From JAEUSE01 sp964648985 (GTDB taxonomy: Bacteria; Patescibacteriota; Doudnabacteria; UBA920), in the NCBI GenBank assembly GCA_964648985.1, contig CAZYMS010000004.1:1-64000 (forward strand): 64,000 nt of DNA, given 5' to 3'. The translations under genes and the position numbers were made by a program. The notes below the pieces were generated by a model that was not told the origin of the DNA, ran no database searches, and saw only the letters and a program-made list of their open reading frames with translations. This document shows, in pieces, positions 59,831 to 64,000 of the stretch; position 1 is the first letter of the stretch, and each line of letters opens with the position of its first letter.

Positions 59831-60310
59831 ATGGCAATTATAGAAACAACATTCGGACCTAAAAAGTATTTAACGCTTAAGAAGTCTATTGCAATAAGGC
59901 AGGTGAGCGATAAAGATATGTATGACCAGGCTGGTAAGAAGCTTGGTGGGTATATGCAGGAGCATGGTCTTGTCCCCAGTGGTCCATGGTCCGTTATATA
60001 TTTTACGTGGGACCAGGTAGCAGGAACGACGGATTTGGGTATCGCCTTTCCGGTGAGTAGTCTTGAAAGCGTAGAAGATGCAGATTTGAGTTTGGTAGAA
60101 ATTCCAGAGTGTAAAGCTGCTGTGGATGTACTGCATGGCTCGTATGAAGGCCTGGCAACTATCCATCAAGGGCTAATGCAATATGTCCAAGAAAAGGGAT
60201 ATGCTGGGCAAGGTCTCCCAGCCATGGCGGTAGAGGAGTATGTTGTAGATCCTATGCAGGAGTCTAATCCAGACAATTTAGTCACAAACATTTACTACTT
60301 GCATAACTAG
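59831..60310 (+). CDS. GyrI-like small-molecule-binding protein
   Basis: The 159-residue protein has the GyrI-like / AraC effector-binding pattern: the strand-helix start KSIAIRQVSDKDMYDQAGKK, GPWSVIYFTWDQVAGTTDLG, IAFPVSSLE, CKAAVDVLHGSYEGLATIHQ, PAMAVEEYVVDP. Such domains bind hydrophobic or cationic small molecules, often with a conserved Glu. It stands alone without a DNA-binding domain, as in many stand-alone GyrI-like proteins. Confidence 0.85.
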   Translation: MAIIETTFGPKKYLTLKKSIAIRQVSDKDMYDQAGKKLGGYMQEHGLVPSGPWSVIYFTWDQVAGTTDLGIAFPVSSLESVEDADLSLVEIPECKAAVDVLHGSYEGLATIHQGLMQYVQEKGYAGQGLPAMAVEEYVVDPMQESNPDNLVTNIYYLHN

Positions 60311-60324
60311 TACTTTCCTCTATA

Positions 60325-60358
60325 TATAAAAGGCCCAGATATAAGCTGGGTCTTTTAT
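60325..60358 (+). terminator. Terminator after GyrI-like gene
   Basis: ATAAAAGGCCCAG pairs with CTGGGTCTTTTAT (one G-T pair), T-run included. Confidence 0.85.
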
Positions 60359-60367
60359 ATTGTACTC

Positions 60368-60409
60368 TTGACAATATTAGTTAAGATGCTAAACTATTTA
60401 GAGTCTTAA
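60368..60409 (+). promoter_or_regulatory. Promoter with a MarR-type palindromic operator
   Basis: TTGACA (60368-60373) and TAAACT (60390-60395) form a sigma-70-type promoter with 16-nt spacing. A dyad overlaps the -10: outer arms TTAAGA (60381-60386) and TCTTAA (60404-60409), inner arms CTAAA and TTTAG. Its position before the MarR gene suggests autorepression. Confidence 0.65.
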
Positions 60410-60429
60410 TTGATATGTAGTACCTATAT

Positions 60430-60885
60430 ATGGATAAGAACGAGTTAGTCCGTAAATTATTTACAAATATAGATGCTTTGGGTAGGGCGGCAAGTGCGCA
60501 GAAATTTGCGCCTACGGCAAAGGGTATGCCCACGCATGCTCAGGTTGGGGTGCTCTTTGTCATATTCCATTCAGGCCCCCAGAGTATAAAAGATATGGCT
60601 GCAAAGTTCGGCATGACACCGAGCGGCATTACTCAGCTGGTAAATGGGTTGGTCAAAGACGGTTTACTCAAACGTACTGAGGATGCTGAAGACCGCAGGA
60701 AGATTTGTGTCACACTGACTGAGAAGGGGAGAGCGCGTATGGCTGCTATTAAGAAACAGCGATACGAAACCCTTTCAAAGGTCTTTGAGCCGCTTTCCAG
60801 TAATGAACTTATTCAATTAGATACTATATTACAGAAGATAGTTAAACAGGTACAAACCATATGGACAAAAAACCAGAACAAGTAG
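60430..60885 (+). CDS. MarR-family transcriptional regulator
   Basis: The 151-residue protein has the MarR winged helix: PTHAQVGVLFVIFHSGPQSI, KDMAAKFGMTPSGITQLVNG, LVKDGLLKRTEDAEDRRKIC, and the C-terminal dimerisation helices with KGRARMAAIKKQ. Its start overlaps no upstream gene, and its end overlaps the exporter gene by 25 nt. It probably controls the two ABC genes behind it through the palindrome at 60381-60409 and responds to a small lipophilic molecule. Confidence 0.9.
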   Translation: MDKNELVRKLFTNIDALGRAASAQKFAPTAKGMPTHAQVGVLFVIFHSGPQSIKDMAAKFGMTPSGITQLVNGLVKDGLLKRTEDAEDRRKICVTLTEKGRARMAAIKKQRYETLSKVFEPLSSNELIQLDTILQKIVKQVQTIWTKNQNK

Positions 60886-62612
60886 GAAAGAAGCCGTCAG
60901 GACCAAACCTTTTTAGCTTGCTTGGGCCGTATAGAGGCTTTATAGCGCTGCTGATTGTGCTGGCGCTCGCAAGTAACGGGCTTACCTTGTGGCTGCCAAA
61001 GATTATTGCTCACGGCATAGATGCCTTTCTCCGAAGTGGTCTCTCTTCGCATGCTATTATATGGGAATTTGGCATAGCAGGTGCCCTCATCTTTATTTTT
61101 ACGTATCTTCAAAACGTAGTGCAGGTTTATGCGTCTGAAAAGGTGGCGCGTGACCTTCGTCATAAACTTTCTGAAAAGATTTCTAACCGGACCTATGCGT
61201 TTGTTCAAAAAGTCACTCCAGACAAACTCCTCACAAACCTTACCTCAGATATAGATGCAGTAAAGAACTTTGTGGCCCAGGCAATAGTAAACATTATCTC
61301 TTCCATTTTTATTATTATAGGTGCGAGCGTGTTATTGCTATCTATTAACTGGAGGCTTGGCCTTGCGGTGCTCGCTATTGTACCTATTATTGGCGGTACA
61401 TTTTTCTTTGTCTTGACTCGCGTCAGGGCACTCTTTCTTAAAACCCGCGAAATAGTAGACTGGCTGAACAAAGTTATAAACGAAAGCATACTTGGCGCGG
61501 GTCTTATCCGCGTACTTAATTCGCACGAGTCAGAATATGGGAAGTTTGTAGCAGCGAACACCAGCGCCCGTGATTTAGGCCTGCAAATTCTTCGCTTGTT
61601 CGCGAGTATGGTGCCAATTATTACGTTTGTCGCCAATCTTGCAGCGCTTATTATACTTGCGCTTGGTGGTCACTTTGTTATTGGCGGTAGTATGACGCTG
61701 GGAGAATTTGCCGCCTTCAATAGCTACATGTTTATACTTATATTTCCTATTTTCATAATAGGATTTATGAGCAATATTATTGCTCAGGCACAGGCAAGTT
61801 ATGGTAGAGTTGCTGAAGTCTTGAATACTCCAGATAGCGAGCAGGGCGGATCAGTGACAGAGCAGCTTACTGGGGAAATTGGAGTGAAAGATGTAACGCT
61901 CATGTTCGGTGAGAAGCCTGCGCTCAAAAATGTGAATATACATATACAGCCAGGTACTAAAACAGCCATTATTGGACCTACTGCTGCGGGCAAGACCCAA
62001 TTGCTGAACTTGCTTATTGGCCTTACTGAGCCTACGAGCGGAAGTGTAGAGTACAATGGTAAAAATATTCGCGACTTTAACCAGGAAATTCTCTACAAAC
62101 AAGTCGGACTGGTATTTCAGGACAGCATCGTTTTCAACATGTCTCTCAGAGAAAATATTGCATTCAATACTGAGGTAACAGAGGAGAGTATGCAGAAAGC
62201 TATAGACACAGCAGAGCTTGCAGATTTTATCGCAGGCTTACCCGATGGCCTTAACACTATGGTATCTGAACGCGGTCTGAGTTTGTCGGGCGGACAAAAA
62301 CAACGCATTATGCTCGCGCGAAGTCTTGCTATACATCCTAAAATATTGTTGCTCGATGACTTTACTGCGCGGGTAGATGCAAAGACAGAGCGCAAGATAC
62401 TTGCTAATGTGTCTCAGAACTACCCAGGCCTTACTTTGCTTTCGGTAACCCAGAAAATAGCAGCGGTAGAGCACTATGACCAAATTATTGTGCTTATGGA
62501 AGGCGAGGTAATTGCCAGTGGTACGCATGAAGAACTTATGCATACATCACCTGAGTACGTACAAATTTATAATTCACAACAGAGCACCAGCACCTATGAA
62601 TTACAGTCTTAA
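60861..62612 (+). CDS. ABC exporter subunit (degenerate catalytic site)
   Basis: The 583-residue protein has six transmembrane helices (ABC_membrane, ~20-300) and a nucleotide-binding domain: Walker A GPTAAGKT (~371-378), signature LSGGQKQR (~474-481), Walker B ILLLDDFTARVD where Asp replaces the usual catalytic Glu. That change marks the non-hydrolysing subunit of heterodimeric exporters (LmrC/BmrC-like). It is the first of two tandem ABC genes behind a MarR gene, the layout of LmrCD-type multidrug exporters. The end overlaps the next ATG. Confidence 0.95.
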   Translation: MDKKPEQVGKKPSGPNLFSLLGPYRGFIALLIVLALASNGLTLWLPKIIAHGIDAFLRSGLSSHAIIWEFGIAGALIFIFTYLQNVVQVYASEKVARDLRHKLSEKISNRTYAFVQKVTPDKLLTNLTSDIDAVKNFVAQAIVNIISSIFIIIGASVLLLSINWRLGLAVLAIVPIIGGTFFFVLTRVRALFLKTREIVDWLNKVINESILGAGLIRVLNSHESEYGKFVAANTSARDLGLQILRLFASMVPIITFVANLAALIILALGGHFVIGGSMTLGEFAAFNSYMFILIFPIFIIGFMSNIIAQAQASYGRVAEVLNTPDSEQGGSVTEQLTGEIGVKDVTLMFGEKPALKNVNIHIQPGTKTAIIGPTAAGKTQLLNLLIGLTEPTSGSVEYNGKNIRDFNQEILYKQVGLVFQDSIVFNMSLRENIAFNTEVTEESMQKAIDTAELADFIAGLPDGLNTMVSERGLSLSGGQKQRIMLARSLAIHPKILLLDDFTARVDAKTERKILANVSQNYPGLTLLSVTQKIAAVEHYDQIIVLMEGEVIASGTHEELMHTSPEYVQIYNSQQSTSTYELQS

Positions 62613-64000
62613 TACATCCAAAGACCAGCAAGGCAAGTCCTCTGCACTGGCTGCTGCAAAAAAACTCTGGCCACTGCTTGCTACGGAAAAAGAAATTATT
62701 ACAGCTGCCCTTATTGCAGTCATATTGAACTCACTGGTAAACTTGTTCGCGCCACGTCTTATAGCGCATGTGGTAGATACGTTTTTGCCAATTAAAGATT
62801 ACCACCATGTGTTGGTATACAGCGGCATCATACTTGCTATGTATACCTTTGGCCTGGTCACCAGCTATGCCCAAACACGGCTCATGGGCGGGGTAGGGCA
62901 GCGCGTGCTCTATCGTTTACGCAACTTAGTTTTTACCAAACTGCAGGAATTGCCAGTTGGATTTTTTAGTGCGAACAAAGCAGGCGATCTTATATCCCGT
63001 ATAAATAATGATACTGATAAGATAAATCAGTTCTTCTCCCAATCTTTGGTTCAATTTATGGGTAGTGTATTCCTTATGATAGGGGCCGCTATATTCTTGC
63101 TTTCCATTCACTTTGCACTTGGCGGCGCTGCTTTACTTCCTGCAGTTGCATTGCTTATATTTACCCAGCTTATTTCCGGATGGGTCAAGCGCCGTAACCT
63201 TTCCAGTATGCAGAGTCTGGGTGGTATGAGTGCTGAAATTCAGGAGAGCCTTAATAATTTTAAAGTAATAATTGCGTTTAATCGCCGAGATTATTTCCGT
63301 AAGCGTTTTCAGGAAGTAAATGAGCAAAATTATACGGCATCTATTGGTTCTGGGCTTGCAAACAATACGCTGGTGCCGGTATACGGTCTTGCTTCAAATT
63401 TAGGTCAGCTCATTGTTTTGAGTTACGGTATATATCTTATTTCCACCGGTAGCTTCACCATAGGTTTGCTTATTAGTTTTCTTTCGTATGCAAATAACTT
63501 CTACAATCCACTTCGTCAGCTGGCTGCTTTGTGGGCAAGTTTTCAGCAAGCCATGGCAAGTTGGGACCGTGTTCATGAAATACTTTCTCTGGAGACAAAT
63601 CTGGTCACAATACCAACACAAGGTGAAGGGTCAAGATCCAATGCGCTGCTCGAGTTTCACAATGTACATTTTAAGTATGTAGATGACGGAGCAGAAATAC
63701 TTCACGGTATAAATCTAAAACTTGAGCAGGGTAAAACCTATGCCTTGGTTGGTCCTACGGGCGGGGGAAAAACTACTACTGCGTCGCTCATGGCTCGGCT
63801 CTATGATCCAACCGAAGGTAGTGTGCTGCTGGGCGGTCAAGATATTCGCAGTTTTAGCGCAGAAGAGCGGACAAAAAAGATTGGATTTATTTTGCAAGAT
63901 CCTATACTTTTTACGGGTACTGTCCGCGAGAATTTAGCTTACGGCAATGTTGAGTATAAAGACCTAACCAGTGAACAGTTGGAAAAAGTGATTAATGATG
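62596..64000 (+). CDS. ABC exporter subunit, 3' end beyond window
   Basis: Starts MNYSLNTSKDQQGKSS at ATG 62596, overlapping the previous gene's stop by 17 nt. About 468 codons are visible: six transmembrane helices (ILNSLVNLFAPRLIAHVVDT, QRVLYRLRNLVFTKLQELPV, GFFSANKAGDLISRINND), Walker A GPTGGGKTTTAS (~386-397) and the Q-loop GFILQDPILFTGTVRENLAYG. Signature and Walker B lie outside. It is expected to be the hydrolytic half of the heterodimer. Confidence 0.95.
   Translation, partial: MNYSLNTSKDQQGKSSALAAAKKLWPLLATEKEIITAALIAVILNSLVNLFAPRLIAHVVDTFLPIKDYHHVLVYSGIILAMYTFGLVTSYAQTRLMGGVGQRVLYRLRNLVFTKLQELPVGFFSANKAGDLISRINNDTDKINQFFSQSLVQFMGSVFLMIGAAIFLLSIHFALGGAALLPAVALLIFTQLISGWVKRRNLSSMQSLGGMSAEIQESLNNFKVIIAFNRRDYFRKRFQEVNEQNYTASIGSGLANNTLVPVYGLASNLGQLIVLSYGIYLISTGSFTIGLLISFLSYANNFYNPLRQLAALWASFQQAMASWDRVHEILSLETNLVTIPTQGEGSRSNALLEFHNVHFKYVDDGAEILHGINLKLEQGKTYALVGPTGGGKTTTASLMARLYDPTEGSVLLGGQDIRSFSAEERTKKIGFILQDPILFTGTVRENLAYGNVEYKDLTSEQLEKVIND

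Overview
The window looks like a chromosome segment of a Candidate Phyla Radiation (Patescibacteria) bacterium, probably Parcubacteria-like. The inference rests on the many small membrane proteins of unknown function, CPR-typical families (DUF5652, Gmad2-GerMN, DUF4342, the small WHxxH/CGCR protein, a 97-residue WQGW/WQWG protein), large secreted proteins sharing one C-terminal module, weak Shine-Dalgarno use and dense single-hairpin terminators. The standard bacterial code fits every gene. No rRNA, CRISPR array or complete insertion sequence was seen.

Layout. 1-9.8 kb: the 3' part of a tRNA-Asn, then a + strand run of small genes: a WHxxH/CGCR protein behind a leader peptide, a TrmB-like regulator, a secreted Ig-like protein, a DUF2784-like protein, a bacterial PH protein, Gmad2-GerMN, DUF4342, DUF5652, a phosphoribosyltransferase and a DedA/VTT protein. 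9.8-13.9 kb: SDR, VOC, HIT-like, Nudix, DUF1761, coiled-coil and DUF2200 genes separated by hairpins. 13.9-20 kb: two large secreted proteins (one with a peptidoglycan-binding domain) around a chimeric pseudogene. 20-24 kb: YdeI-like, DUF1801-KOW fusion, CPBP protease, APH-type kinase and a large unknown protein. 24-26 kb: an island with an XRE regulator and a reverse transcriptase behind a structured leader, resembling a retron. 26-32 kb: DUF4173, XRE and DUF2975 genes with palindromic or MITE-like repeats, two overlapping micro-genes, VOC, GAF, PAS, DUF1801 and SPFH genes. 32.3-33.5 kb is decayed DNA. 33.5-50 kb is one 5,511-codon gene for a giant surface protein with about 50 GLUG-like units in glycine-rich sequence, 13 fibronectin III repeats of exactly 90 residues and a C-terminal module shared with two other proteins here. 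50-53.5 kb holds small enzyme-fold genes, one frameshifted.

54.1-58.5 kb is the most unusual locus: response regulator, a 35-codon peptide with Trp third from its C-terminus, a polytopic histidine kinase, and a 650-residue protein combining an alpha-alpha-toroid (DxDD) half with a class I isoprenoid-synthase-like half. Component by component this resembles ComQXPA quorum sensing (prenyltransferase, Trp-prenylated peptide, kinase, regulator), with a different kinase class, regulator family and a fused modifying enzyme. I infer a prenylated-peptide signalling system; this is untested. 58.5-64 kb: a membrane-anchored unknown, FKBP, GyrI-like protein and a MarR-ABC-ABC operon (heterodimeric exporter, second subunit cut by the window end) with a palindromic operator over its promoter.
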